Origin: JAJZAM01 sp027391075
GTDB taxonomy: Bacteria; Actinomycetota; Acidimicrobiia; Acidimicrobiales; Palsa-688
Assembly: GCA_027391075.1 (NCBI GenBank)
Contig: DAHYHI010000049.1
Coordinates: 10,234-74,233, forward strand
Direction: 5' to 3'
Length of the DNA stretch: 64,000 bases
Below the pieces are notes generated by a model. It ran no database searches. It was not told the origin of the DNA and worked only from the letters and a program-made list of their open reading frames with translations. Position 1 is the stretch's first letter. Each line of letters starts with the position of its first letter. Shown piece by piece: positions 25,506-33,660 of the stretch. Position numbers and translations under genes: made by a program.

Positions 25506-27005
25506 ATGGGATCTTCTGTTCTCGACCCGCTCATCTTCGGGCAGCGCCTGCGGTACTTTCGGCGTCGGGCTGGCATGACATTGGAAGCTCTCGGTGGCGC
25601 ATTGGGAAGGCCTGCGTCATATCTGTCTCAGCTGGAGAACGGCCATCGCGAGCCCCGGCTGTCCACGGTCGGCCAACTGGCGGCTGCCTTGGGGTGTTCG
25701 CCCGGTGAGCTCTTGTCGACCGAGGCTCCCAGCCGCCGTGCCGAGTTGGAAGTTGCGGTCACACACATGCAACAGGACCCGTTGTACTCTTCCTTGCGTC
25801 TTCCATACCTGCGGCCAGGCGCTCGACTCGACGACGTCGCTCTCGAACACATTGTCCGCCTTTACGAGCGCCTCCAGGAGGTGTCAGGACGTATGTCCCC
25901 CGTGCCAGGCGGAGCTAATGGGGGTTCCCGCCAAAGCGGTGCTAGGGAGGCCAACGCTGCGATGCGAGACGAGATGCGTAGGAGAGACAACTACTTCGCC
26001 GAGGTCGAGGCTGTGGCCACCCGGGCTCTCGACGCAGTCGGCTACAGCGGCTCAGGTGCAGTGTCGGAACGCAACCTGACCGATATCGCATCCTATCTTG
26101 GCTTCAGCGTCGCCAGAGTGCAGGATCTTCCGCCGTCGACACGATCCATTACAGACGTCCGCAACCGAGTAGTCTACGTGCCACAGCGTAATGCGACGGG
26201 TGGCCAGCGCTCCACTCGGTCGGTTATCGCGCAAACGCTCGGCCATTTCGCTTTAGGCCACGGAGAGCCAGTCGACTTCGACGGTTATGTGCGTCAAAGA
26301 GTAGAGGCTAACTACTTCGCCGGGGCCCTTCTCGCACCTGAACGAGCGGCCGTCAGGGCCATCGGAGAGGCCAAGGGGCGCCTGGACATATCAGTCGAAG
26401 ATCTAGGAGAGACCTTCTACATCTCCTACGAGATGGCGGGCCACCGGCTTACCAATCTCATCACCCACCACTTCGACATTCCCATACACTTCCAGCGCTC
26501 CGATCCCGAGGGAGTGCTGTGGAAGGCATACGAGAACGACGGTGTGCTTTTGCCCGCCGACGTTGACGGAACGATCGAAGGCCAGCGGCTGTGCAGGTGG
26601 TGGAGTTCTCGCCAGGCCTACGAGTCACCAGACTCCTACGAAATGCACTATCAGAGGACCGACACCGTGTCGGGGACATTCTGGTGCGCCACCCACATCG
26701 ACTTGGATCGTGACCGTGGGGACGCGATCACGGTCGGCACCGTCGACTCGATGTCGCGCTGGTTCAGGGGTTCTGACACCCCGAGGCGTGAGGTGTCACG
26801 CTGTCCCGACCCGGGCTGCTGCCGCCAACCGCCGTCGGAGGCGGTAGCGAAATGGGCAGGTGCGGCCTGGCCGTCAGCCCGGGACCACAGTCATTTCGTC
26901 TCGGGATTGCCGACCGATACGGTCGTCTTCAGCCCACATCCCGGGGTCGAACTAACCGACGTTTACTCTTTCTTGGACCGCCACGCCGCGGGACTTGACA
27001 AATAG
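25506..27005 (+). CDS. ramB: RamB-like regulator of the glyoxylate shunt (HTH-XRE, IrrE-like, DUF2083)
   Basis: A 499-residue transcription factor related to RamB of Corynebacterium and Mycobacterium, which represses or tunes aceA/aceB and acetate genes. Residues ~8-70 are an XRE-type HTH (FGQRLRYFRRRAGMTLEALGG, ASYLSQLENGHREPRLSTV). Residues ~205-320 resemble the IrrE/ImmA peptidase fold (SVIAQTLGHFALGHGE) but lack an intact HExxH: the usual HE is replaced by TLGHF, suggesting a non-catalytic sensor. The C-terminal DUF2083 part contains clustered cysteines (CPDPGCC) as in family members. The frame opens with a TTG at 25470, but that segment overlaps the palindrome and has no homologous look; I prefer ATG 25506. 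It is divergent from aceB. Confidence 0.85.
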   Translation: MGSSVLDPLIFGQRLRYFRRRAGMTLEALGGALGRPASYLSQLENGHREPRLSTVGQLAAALGCSPGELLSTEAPSRRAELEVAVTHMQQDPLYSSLRLPYLRPGARLDDVALEHIVRLYERLQEVSGRMSPVPGGANGGSRQSGAREANAAMRDEMRRRDNYFAEVEAVATRALDAVGYSGSGAVSERNLTDIASYLGFSVARVQDLPPSTRSITDVRNRVVYVPQRNATGGQRSTRSVIAQTLGHFALGHGEPVDFDGYVRQRVEANYFAGALLAPERAAVRAIGEAKGRLDISVEDLGETFYISYEMAGHRLTNLITHHFDIPIHFQRSDPEGVLWKAYENDGVLLPADVDGTIEGQRLCRWWSSRQAYESPDSYEMHYQRTDTVSGTFWCATHIDLDRDRGDAITVGTVDSMSRWFRGSDTPRREVSRCPDPGCCRQPPSEAVAKWAGAAWPSARDHSHFVSGLPTDTVVFSPHPGVELTDVYSFLDRHAAGLDK

Positions 27006-27034
27006 GGTGACGGTACCTTGAGCATTTAGCGGGC

Positions 27035-28957
27035 TTAAGGTTTCCTGGTCGTCGCGTCGATTCCGCTGATCCACCACGAGCCATAAGGGGTCAGCTCGAT
27101 CCCGCCGGCGCTGGCGTCAATAGATCTGCGTGATATCTCCTCGGTAGTGTCTTGAACCGGAACCCCGATCTCATCCCACGCCACCCAGGTGCGATGCTCG
27201 GAGAAGTTGTAAACCTGGACGATGTCACCCGCGGGGTGCCGGCGAGCGACCACAAGAACGGCTGGATCTGACCCCGCTGAGACGGAGCTCTCCACGGCGG
27301 CATGCAGGCCGGCCAGCCTCTTGCGAGTCGCAATCAGGTTGCGCATGCCGCTGTACACCTTGTGCTCTAGCGAACCTTCGCGGTTGCGCAGCACGGCGCG
27401 ATCCCATGGCATGCGGGGACGGTGCATCCAGCGGTTGTCAGCCCTGCGGCCCGGATCGCCCAGGAAGCTGTAATCGTTGCGCAGGCCTAGCTCGTCACCC
27501 ATGTATATGAGAGGAACACCGCCGAAGCCGATGATGACGGCGTAGGCGCAAAGCAGGCGGGACACGGCCAGGTTCACGCCGTCGAACCAGACCGTCATAC
27601 CTGCGTGGTCCTTTGGTAGGTCATCGCCGACCGCCTCTCGCATATCTTCGAGTGCCTTTTCCAAGCCCGCCAGGCTGGCGGCGGCGCCGCTCGTCCTGCG
27701 GTCCCCGGTGCCGGGATTGGACTGAAAGTCGGCTCCCGAGGAGAAGCTTCCCGGGAAGACCCCGCTGTAGAAATCCGCTAGAAAGGCGCGGTGGGCCGGC
27801 CCGCTCCACCCGAGCGACGCAGCGTCGCGGTCGTCGATCGCCCAGCCGATGTCGTCGTGGCACCTCAGGTAGGTCGTCCATGCAGTGGTGGTCGGCTTGG
27901 GCCGCATGGCAGACAGGGATTTGGCGGCTAGGCGAGCGTCGCGCGCTGCCAGGGCAGACCAAATCTGGACCATGAGGGAGTTGTGGTAAGCCAGGTCCGA
28001 GACTTTACCGGTCCGTGCCCCTGACCCCAAGTAGGTGGTCACCATAGTTGGAGCCACTATCGCCTCTGCCTTGAAGATCGTCGATGGGGCGGCGATCCGT
28101 GCGATCCCTCGTAGCGCCTGAGTAATGGCGTGCACCTCGGGTTGGTTCTGGCAGTCGGTGCCCACCCGCTTCCAGATGAAGGCGATCGCGTCCAGCCGTA
28201 GACAATCGACACCTCTGTTGGCGAGGGAAAGGACTATCGACGCGAATTCGATGAACACGTCCGGGTTGGCCCAGTTGAGATCCCACTGCCAGTTGTTGAA
28301 CGTTGTCCATACCCACCCTCGCAGTTCTTGGTCGAAGGTGAAGCTTCCCGGTGCAGTAGCCGGGAAGACCTCTGGGAGGGTCTTCTCGTATTCGTCCGGC
28401 ATCGATCTGTCGGCGAAGATGTGGAAGTAGTCCCGGTATCTCGGCACTCCTTGTCGCGCCGACGAGGCCCATCGGTGCTCCCGGGCGACATGGTTCAAGA
28501 CCAAGTCGAGTGTCAGGCTGATACCGGCCCCGTGGAGCACCGTCGCCATGCGCTCCAAGTCGTCCATGGTGCCCAGGTCGGATCTCACCTTGTCGTAATC
28601 TGCGACCGCGTATCCGCCGTCGTTGGGCTCAGGCCGCGGCTCCAGGAGCGGCATCAGGTGCAGGTAGGTGATCCCCAGCTCTTTCAGATAGCCGACGCGT
28701 TCGGCTACGCCGCGAAGGGTTTCGCCGAACAGGTCTGCGTAGGCGACGTATCCGACCTCCGACTCGCGTTGGAACCAGTCCGGGTTCAGCAGCCTCTGCC
28801 TGTCCCGCCGTTTCAACTCTGCCGGGCGTTTGGAATGAGCCTTCCGTATGAGGTCGTCGACGCGAGTTAACAGGTCGACGTCGCCGTAGACGAGTTCGAG
28901 AGCTTCTCGTATGTCTGGCAACCAGCGTTCGTGGCGTTCTTCTAAGCAGTCTGACAT
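27035..28957 (-). CDS. Amylosucrase-like GH13 enzyme
   Basis: A 640-residue glycoside hydrolase 13 subfamily 4 enzyme that splits sucrose and transfers glucose to an alpha-glucan, or isomerises or hydrolyses sucrose. The N-terminal helical domain (about 1-60) is followed by the barrel. GYVAYADLFGETLRGV and DLVLNHVAREH are conserved region I; CLRLDAIAFIWK holds the nucleophile Asp256; FKAEAIVAP the acid Glu298; and RCHDDIGW the stabilising Asp368, as in Neisseria amylosucrase. GGVPLIYMGDELGLRNDYSF is also characteristic. There is no signal peptide, so it is cytoplasmic. It is divergent from a LacI regulator and a sugar ABC importer, which suggests imported sucrose or glucosides as substrate. 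Trehalose synthase is a less likely alternative. Confidence 0.88.
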   Translation of the reverse strand: MSDCLEERHERWLPDIREALELVYGDVDLLTRVDDLIRKAHSKRPAELKRRDRQRLLNPDWFQRESEVGYVAYADLFGETLRGVAERVGYLKELGITYLHLMPLLEPRPEPNDGGYAVADYDKVRSDLGTMDDLERMATVLHGAGISLTLDLVLNHVAREHRWASSARQGVPRYRDYFHIFADRSMPDEYEKTLPEVFPATAPGSFTFDQELRGWVWTTFNNWQWDLNWANPDVFIEFASIVLSLANRGVDCLRLDAIAFIWKRVGTDCQNQPEVHAITQALRGIARIAAPSTIFKAEAIVAPTMVTTYLGSGARTGKVSDLAYHNSLMVQIWSALAARDARLAAKSLSAMRPKPTTTAWTTYLRCHDDIGWAIDDRDAASLGWSGPAHRAFLADFYSGVFPGSFSSGADFQSNPGTGDRRTSGAAASLAGLEKALEDMREAVGDDLPKDHAGMTVWFDGVNLAVSRLLCAYAVIIGFGGVPLIYMGDELGLRNDYSFLGDPGRRADNRWMHRPRMPWDRAVLRNREGSLEHKVYSGMRNLIATRKRLAGLHAAVESSVSAGSDPAVLVVARRHPAGDIVQVYNFSEHRTWVAWDEIGVPVQDTTEEISRRSIDASAGGIELTPYGSWWISGIDATTRKP

Positions 28958-28982
28958 GGACAGGCGGACCTCCCGCCCGGCA

Positions 28983-28996
28983 CGATAGCGTTTACA
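28983..28996. promoter_or_regulatory. LacI-family operator candidate, amylosucrase/lacI divergent region
   Basis: On the minus strand this reads TGTAAACGCTATCG, one base from the symmetric LacI-family pattern TGnnAnCGnTnnCA. It lies between the divergent amylosucrase and LacI-type genes. Confidence 0.5.
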
Positions 28997-29021
28997 CGAC
29001 CACCAGGGAGGTTAAGAGCCG

Positions 29022-30026
29022 ATGGCCATCACCATCCGTGACATAGCGCGAGAGGCCGGCGTGTCCACTGCTACTGCGTCCCGGGCGCTTCGCCGCTTGC
29101 ACAACGTGGACCCGGCGACGATAGCCAGGGTCCAAGCGGTCGCAGACCGGTACTCCTACGTCGTGTCACCGGCAGCGTCGCGTCTCGCAGGTGGGCGCAC
29201 CGGCAGCGTCGCAGCGCTGACCCCATACCTGTCGCGCTGGTACTTCGCGACGGTCTTAAGCGGGGTGGAGCAGGTCCTCCAAGACGCCGAGACGGATCTT
29301 CTGCTTCTCGTCGCAGGGGATCCCGGCCGCCCAGCCCGCACACCGCCCGTGCGACGGCTCTCTCAGCGAGTTGACGGGTTTCTCGTGATATCCCTCGACC
29401 CTGACAGCCCGGATTTAGGCGGACTTCTCGCTCTCGACGCCCCGAAGGTTCTCATAGGCACCAAGTGGCCCGGAGTTCCCAGCGTCAGCATCGACGACGA
29501 GCGTGCAGCGCGCCTTGCCACACAGCATCTGGTCAACCTCGGTCATCGCAGGATCGGAATGATCGCGGGGCGTCAAGGTCGAAGCCCGTTCCTCGCGGAG
29601 CGTGCGCGCAAGAGGGGATTCGAAACGGCTGTCGCCTGGCCGGTTCCGGACTCGTCCGCGCTCGAGTGTGGCTACGGAGACTTCACGGTGGACGGGGGCG
29701 AAACAGCGATGAACGCCTTGCTGGCACAACCGGATCCGCCTACGGCCGTGTTCTGTATGTCTGACGAGATGGCATTTGGGGCTATGCGGGCGTTGCGCCT
29801 CCACGGTCTCGCTGTCGGCACCGACGTGTCGCTGGTCGGATTCGACGGCCATGACCTCGCCGGGATGCTGGACCTGACGACTGTGGCCCAACCCGTGGCT
29901 CGAATCGGAGCCGTGGCGGCCCAGATGCTGCTCGACCAGATTTCCGATGCTTCAGAGCACAAGCAAGGAGAGGTGGAGATCCCGACCAAGTTGGTGGTGA
30001 GGTCCTCGTCGAGGCCGCCGACTTAA
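29022..30026 (+). CDS. LacI-family transcriptional regulator
   Basis: A 334-residue repressor. Residues 3-50 hold the LacI HTH and hinge (ITIRDIAREAGVSTATASRALRRLHNV), and ~60-334 a periplasmic-binding-protein-like sugar domain (LVNLGHRRIGMIAGR, PTAVFCMSDEMAFGAMRAL, LVGFDGHDLA, LTTVAQP). It probably senses the sugar imported or processed by its neighbours. A GGGAGG ribosome site lies upstream. Two LacI-type operators flank it, one before the gene and one before the binding-protein gene, consistent with control of the whole amylosucrase/ABC locus. Confidence 0.92.
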   Translation: MAITIRDIAREAGVSTATASRALRRLHNVDPATIARVQAVADRYSYVVSPAASRLAGGRTGSVAALTPYLSRWYFATVLSGVEQVLQDAETDLLLLVAGDPGRPARTPPVRRLSQRVDGFLVISLDPDSPDLGGLLALDAPKVLIGTKWPGVPSVSIDDERAARLATQHLVNLGHRRIGMIAGRQGRSPFLAERARKRGFETAVAWPVPDSSALECGYGDFTVDGGETAMNALLAQPDPPTAVFCMSDEMAFGAMRALRLHGLAVGTDVSLVGFDGHDLAGMLDLTTVAQPVARIGAVAAQMLLDQISDASEHKQGEVEIPTKLVVRSSSRPPT

Positions 30027-30059
30027 TCAGAAATTTGCTTTTCTCTCAGGCTCGTGTAA

Positions 30060-30073
30060 TGATAACGCTTGCA
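30060..30073. promoter_or_regulatory. LacI-family operator candidate upstream of the sugar-binding protein gene
   Basis: TGATAACGCTTGCA matches the symmetric TGnnAnCGnTnnCA operator pattern of the LacI family, centred on CG. It lies 22 nt before the binding-protein ATG. Confidence 0.65.
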
Positions 30074-30094
30074 TCCAAATAGAGGGAGGGATAC

Positions 30095-31495
30095 ATGGCC
30101 CATAAGAAGAGGGCACTAGCAGTAACCGCGTCTGTGTCCGCGATGGCGCTGGCTCTGTCGGCGTGCGGTTCGAGCAGTAAGAGCTCGTCGAGTTCAGCCA
30201 CGACCGCTGGTTCAGGAGCTACCAGTGCGACCACGTCCGGTGCCACTCTCACCGGGGCCTGCGCTCCTTACTCGCAGTACGCCGGGCATCCCGGCACGGT
30301 AACTATCTTCGGTTCGATCCTTGCTCCGGAGTCGACCTCGTTGGAGACTTCGTGGTCGCAGTTCGAGAAGTGCACCGGGATCACCATCCAGTACACCGGG
30401 TCGAACAGCTTCGAGTCCCAGCTTCCAGTGGAAGTCCAAGGTGGCAGCCCCCCGGATCTGGCGATCATCCCCCAGCCCGGCCTTCTCGCAGAGATGGTCA
30501 ACACCGGCGCTGTTAAGAAGCCCCCCGCCCAGACCGTCGCTAACGAGAACAACTGGCCGTCTATCTGGAAGACTCTCGCTACAGTCAATGGCACCTTCTG
30601 GGCGGCGCCGGAGAGCGCCAACATGAAGACCATGGTTTGGTACTCACCGCAGCAGTTCGCAGCGAACGGCTGGACAGTGCCTACAACCTGGCAGCAGCTC
30701 ATGACGCTGTCTTCGCAGATAGCGGCCTCCGGCAAGATGAAGCCTTGGTGCGGTGGCATCAGTTCCGGCACTGCGACCGGTTGGCCGTCGGCTGACTGGT
30801 TGTCGCAGATAGTGCTGGGTGACTTCGGCGGCACCGTCTTCGACAACTGGGTTGCTGGCAAGGTGACCTTCTCTTCGCCGCAGATCCAGTCGGCTATGAC
30901 GATCCTCAAGAACTGGATGCAGAACCCGGCTTGGGTGAACGGCGGTTTCGGCGGTGTGTCGTCGATCGCTACCACCACTTTCCAGGATGCCGGCCTTCCG
31001 ATCCTCAAGGGTCAGTGCGCGATGCTGCAGCAGGCCTCCTTCTACGAGGCTCAGTTGCCGACGGGTACGACCGTAGGTTCTGCTCCGACGGACCAGGCGA
31101 TGGCTTTCTACCTTCCCCCGGTGAACCCAGCCATTTCGACACCGGTGATGGGAGGCGGCGAGTTCACGACAGCCTTCTCGAGCGCTCCGGCAGTTCAGAT
31201 GGTGCAGAACTATCTGTCCTCGCCGCAGTGGGCGGAGAGCCGTATAAAGGTTGCTCCCGGCTGGGTGTCCGCCAACACCAAGGTTCCTACCTCCTTGTAC
31301 ACGGACCCGATCGACCAACTGTCGGCCAAGTACCTGTCGGACCCGAACGCGACCTTCAGGTTCAGCGCCGATGACTCGATGCCCGCCTCAGTGGAGAACA
31401 CCTGGTGGAAGGCGAGCACCGAATGGTTCGCCGGTAGCCAAGACCAAGTACAGACTGCAGCGCAGATCGACGCCGCCTTCAAGTCGGCCGGCTGA
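30095..31495 (+). CDS. Sugar ABC transporter substrate-binding lipoprotein
   Basis: A 466-residue family 1 extracellular solute-binding protein, of the kind serving alpha-glucoside importers. Residues 1-24 are a lipoprotein signal peptide with lipobox LSAC (Cys24), then a Ser/Thr/Gly linker. The mature part begins GTVTIFGSILAPESTS and contains FESQLPVEVQGGSPPDLAIIPQPGLLAEM, typical of AglE/ThuE-like proteins. A strong GGGAGGG ribosome site precedes the ATG. It is followed by a hairpin and two permease genes. The ligand is not readable from sequence; the linked amylosucrase favours sucrose or another alpha-glucoside. Confidence 0.92.
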   Translation: MAHKKRALAVTASVSAMALALSACGSSSKSSSSSATTAGSGATSATTSGATLTGACAPYSQYAGHPGTVTIFGSILAPESTSLETSWSQFEKCTGITIQYTGSNSFESQLPVEVQGGSPPDLAIIPQPGLLAEMVNTGAVKKPPAQTVANENNWPSIWKTLATVNGTFWAAPESANMKTMVWYSPQQFAANGWTVPTTWQQLMTLSSQIAASGKMKPWCGGISSGTATGWPSADWLSQIVLGDFGGTVFDNWVAGKVTFSSPQIQSAMTILKNWMQNPAWVNGGFGGVSSIATTTFQDAGLPILKGQCAMLQQASFYEAQLPTGTTVGSAPTDQAMAFYLPPVNPAISTPVMGGGEFTTAFSSAPAVQMVQNYLSSPQWAESRIKVAPGWVSANTKVPTSLYTDPIDQLSAKYLSDPNATFRFSADDSMPASVENTWWKASTEWFAGSQDQVQTAAQIDAAFKSAG

Positions 31496-31526
31496 GACTG
31501 AACTAGTAGCGCCTAGAGCAGCGTTA

Positions 31527-31560
31527 GTGGTGGCTGACCCCGTGCGGGGTTGGCCACCAC
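31527..31560 (+). terminator. Intercistronic stem-loop after the binding-protein gene
   Basis: A 15-bp stem (two G-U pairs) with a GTGC loop lies 31 nt after the binding-protein stop and 98 nt before the permease. Such hairpins often act as partial terminators or 3' stabilisers that keep binding-protein expression above that of the permeases. Confidence 0.65.
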
Positions 31561-31658
31561 GTCTGCTCGTGCCAGCTTTCGACTGGTAAAAATGAAGTTG
31601 TTGCCGGCGAGTGGGTCGGTTACTGTTTGCTAAAAGGGCGTTGAAAAGGTGGGGACCC

Positions 31659-32648
31659 ATGAATCTTCTGACTACTTCTCTCGACAAGCTTCTGGGTGTG
31701 CTCGAAGCCGTCGGGGGTTTCGTAGCCATTTTGGCCTTTTTGTTCTGGTTGGCTGGTAAGGTCCGAGGTCGCTTCGAGAGGCCCCTAGCGAACATCCTCC
31801 TGCTCGGACCGGCAGTGATCCTGCTTCTCGTCGGCCTGGTCATCCCAGCGATCAGGACGATCTTCCTGAGCTTCCGCGGTCAGTATGTGATCGGACCGGA
31901 CGTCAAGTACGTCGGCTTTGCTAACTACAAGTGGGCTTTCACTGACCCACACACGCTGCACACGCTAGAGCGGACTGCCGAGTGGCTCGTTATCGTGCCT
32001 CTCGTTTCTACCGTTGCTGGGCTCGTGTTCGCGCTCTTAGTCGACCGTATGAAGTTCCAGGTGATCGCGAAGTCCCTTATCTTCATGCCGACCGCTATCT
32101 CCTTCGTGGGCGCCAGCCTTATCTGGAAGTACGTATATCAGTACCGGGCGCCTAACCTCCCTCAGATCGGACTGCTTTCGGAAGTCGCGATGAAACTGGG
32201 GTGGTCGCACCCGCCGAACTGGCTTCTGAGTTCTCCTCTCAACACATTCCTAATGATGGTCATCTTGGTTTGGATCGAGACGGGGTTCGCAATGGTGATC
32301 CTGGGGGCGGCCCTGCGCTCCATACCTGATGATGTGATAGAAGCGGCCAGGGTCGACGGGGCGAAAGGCTGGCGACTGTTCCGATCAGTTCAGCTGCCGA
32401 TGATCTCGTCGACGGTGACCGTCGTCATCATCACCATTATGACTGCGACGCTGAAGATCTTCGACATCGTCTACACGATTACCGGCGGTGACTTTCACAC
32501 GGACACCCTCTCGAACGAGATGTACAGCCAGATATTTCAGGATTTCAACAACGGTCGGGGCAGCGCCCTCGCTGTCGTACTGTTCATGGCCGTCGTTCCA
32601 CTGGTCACGGTCAGTATCCTCCGCTTGCGAAAGGAGCGCTACGCATGA
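31659..32648 (+). CDS. Sugar ABC transporter permease (MalF-type)
   Basis: A 329-residue inner-membrane permease. After an N-terminal membrane segment (about residues 15-35), the BPD transport domain holds about six helices. The EAA loop is EAARVDGAKGWRLFRSVQLP, which docks to the ATPase. AGGTGGGGA lies 5 nt before the ATG at 31659; the frame opens at 31611 without a ribosome site. The next permease overlaps its stop by 4 nt. No ATPase gene follows, so a shared MsmK/MsiK-like ATPase encoded elsewhere is expected. Confidence 0.9.
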   Translation: MNLLTTSLDKLLGVLEAVGGFVAILAFLFWLAGKVRGRFERPLANILLLGPAVILLLVGLVIPAIRTIFLSFRGQYVIGPDVKYVGFANYKWAFTDPHTLHTLERTAEWLVIVPLVSTVAGLVFALLVDRMKFQVIAKSLIFMPTAISFVGASLIWKYVYQYRAPNLPQIGLLSEVAMKLGWSHPPNWLLSSPLNTFLMMVILVWIETGFAMVILGAALRSIPDDVIEAARVDGAKGWRLFRSVQLPMISSTVTVVIITIMTATLKIFDIVYTITGGDFHTDTLSNEMYSQIFQDFNNGRGSALAVVLFMAVVPLVTVSILRLRKERYA

Positions 32649-33616
32649 GCCTCGATGAAGCGTTGCTCACCGAAGCAGGTGAGACCCCCGAACCTGAGCG
32701 CACCGCACCTCCTCCGCAGCGGGAACCGGCCAAGACGCACCAGCGTCTAGCCACTGTGGTCGTCGTCGTGATGTCGGTCCTTTGGGCTCTCCCGGTGTTC
32801 GGGTTCTTCGTCACGTCGCTCCGGTCGAAGGCGGCGGCTGAAGGCTCCGGGTGGTGGACGGTGTTCGTGCACCCGTCTCTCACCTTTTCCAACTACATAA
32901 ACGTCCTTTTCCACGGTGGTGCGAATATCCAGGGCGGCGGGTTGTTCCCGTACGCCATGAACTCGCTCGCAATCGCTATACCGGCGACTATCATCCCGAT
33001 CATCGTCGCTTCGATGGCCGCCTACTCTCTGTCCTGGGTGCGTTTCAAGAGCGCGGACACGGTGTACTTCATAATCTTCGGTCTTCAGGTCGTTCCTCTG
33101 CAGATGTCGCTCGTGCCGCTCCTGCAGCTCTATAGCCACGGCGCCCACATCGGTGGGTTTCCGATCTTCCCGAACCTCAACCTGCACGGTTCGATAGCGG
33201 AAGTGTGGATCTCCCACACCATGTTCTCGATGCCGCTTGCGGTGTTCTTGCTGTACAACTTCATTGCGCAGCTCCCCAACGAGTTGATAGAGGCAGCCCG
33301 GGTTGACGGCGCCAACTTCTTGTACATCTACCGCCGGGTGGTGATGCCGCTTTCGCTGCCGGCGATAGCTTCTTTCGCCATCTTCCAGTTCCTTTGGGTT
33401 TGGAACGACCTGCTCATCGGCTTGACCTTCTCGGCTAAGAGCGCCAGTGCTCAACCTCTCACCGTGCAACTCCAACAACTCTCGGGTACCTTCGGAAGCC
33501 ACCTCGAGTTGCTAACTGCAGGTGGTTTCGTGACGATCATTATTCCGATGATCGTCTTCTTCTCGCTGCAGCGGTATTTCGTGCGCGGGTTGCTCGCAGG
33601 TAGCGTCAAAGGCTGA
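32645..33616 (+). CDS. Sugar ABC transporter permease (MalG-type)
   Basis: A 323-residue permease with about six membrane helices and the EAA loop EAARVDGANFLYIYRRVVMP near the C-terminal third. LSWVRFKSADTVYFIIFGLQVVPLQMSLVPLLQLY is typical of alpha-glucoside MalG-type subunits. The first 35 residues are polar and cytoplasmic. The ATGA overlap with the preceding permease implies coupled translation. A hairpin follows the gene, closing the operon without an ATPase. Confidence 0.92.
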   Translation: MSLDEALLTEAGETPEPERTAPPPQREPAKTHQRLATVVVVVMSVLWALPVFGFFVTSLRSKAAAEGSGWWTVFVHPSLTFSNYINVLFHGGANIQGGGLFPYAMNSLAIAIPATIIPIIVASMAAYSLSWVRFKSADTVYFIIFGLQVVPLQMSLVPLLQLYSHGAHIGGFPIFPNLNLHGSIAEVWISHTMFSMPLAVFLLYNFIAQLPNELIEAARVDGANFLYIYRRVVMPLSLPAIASFAIFQFLWVWNDLLIGLTFSAKSASAQPLTVQLQQLSGTFGSHLELLTAGGFVTIIIPMIVFFSLQRYFVRGLLAGSVKG

Positions 33617-33627
33617 GCGCCGCCGAA

Positions 33628-33655
33628 GCCTGACCCCGCGCGACGGGGCCCAGGC
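33628..33655. terminator. Stem-loop between convergent permease and EAL genes
   Basis: GCCTG-A-CCCCG pairs with CGGGG-CC-CAGGC around a 5-nt loop, 11 nt after the permease stop. It is placed to terminate both converging genes. Confidence 0.55.
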
Positions 33656-33660
33656 CGTGG

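Noticed and set aside
32747..33502. 251-codon minus-strand frame opposite the MalG-type permease
   Set aside because: Composition is His/Arg/Glu-rich with no domain; the plus-strand permease is certain.
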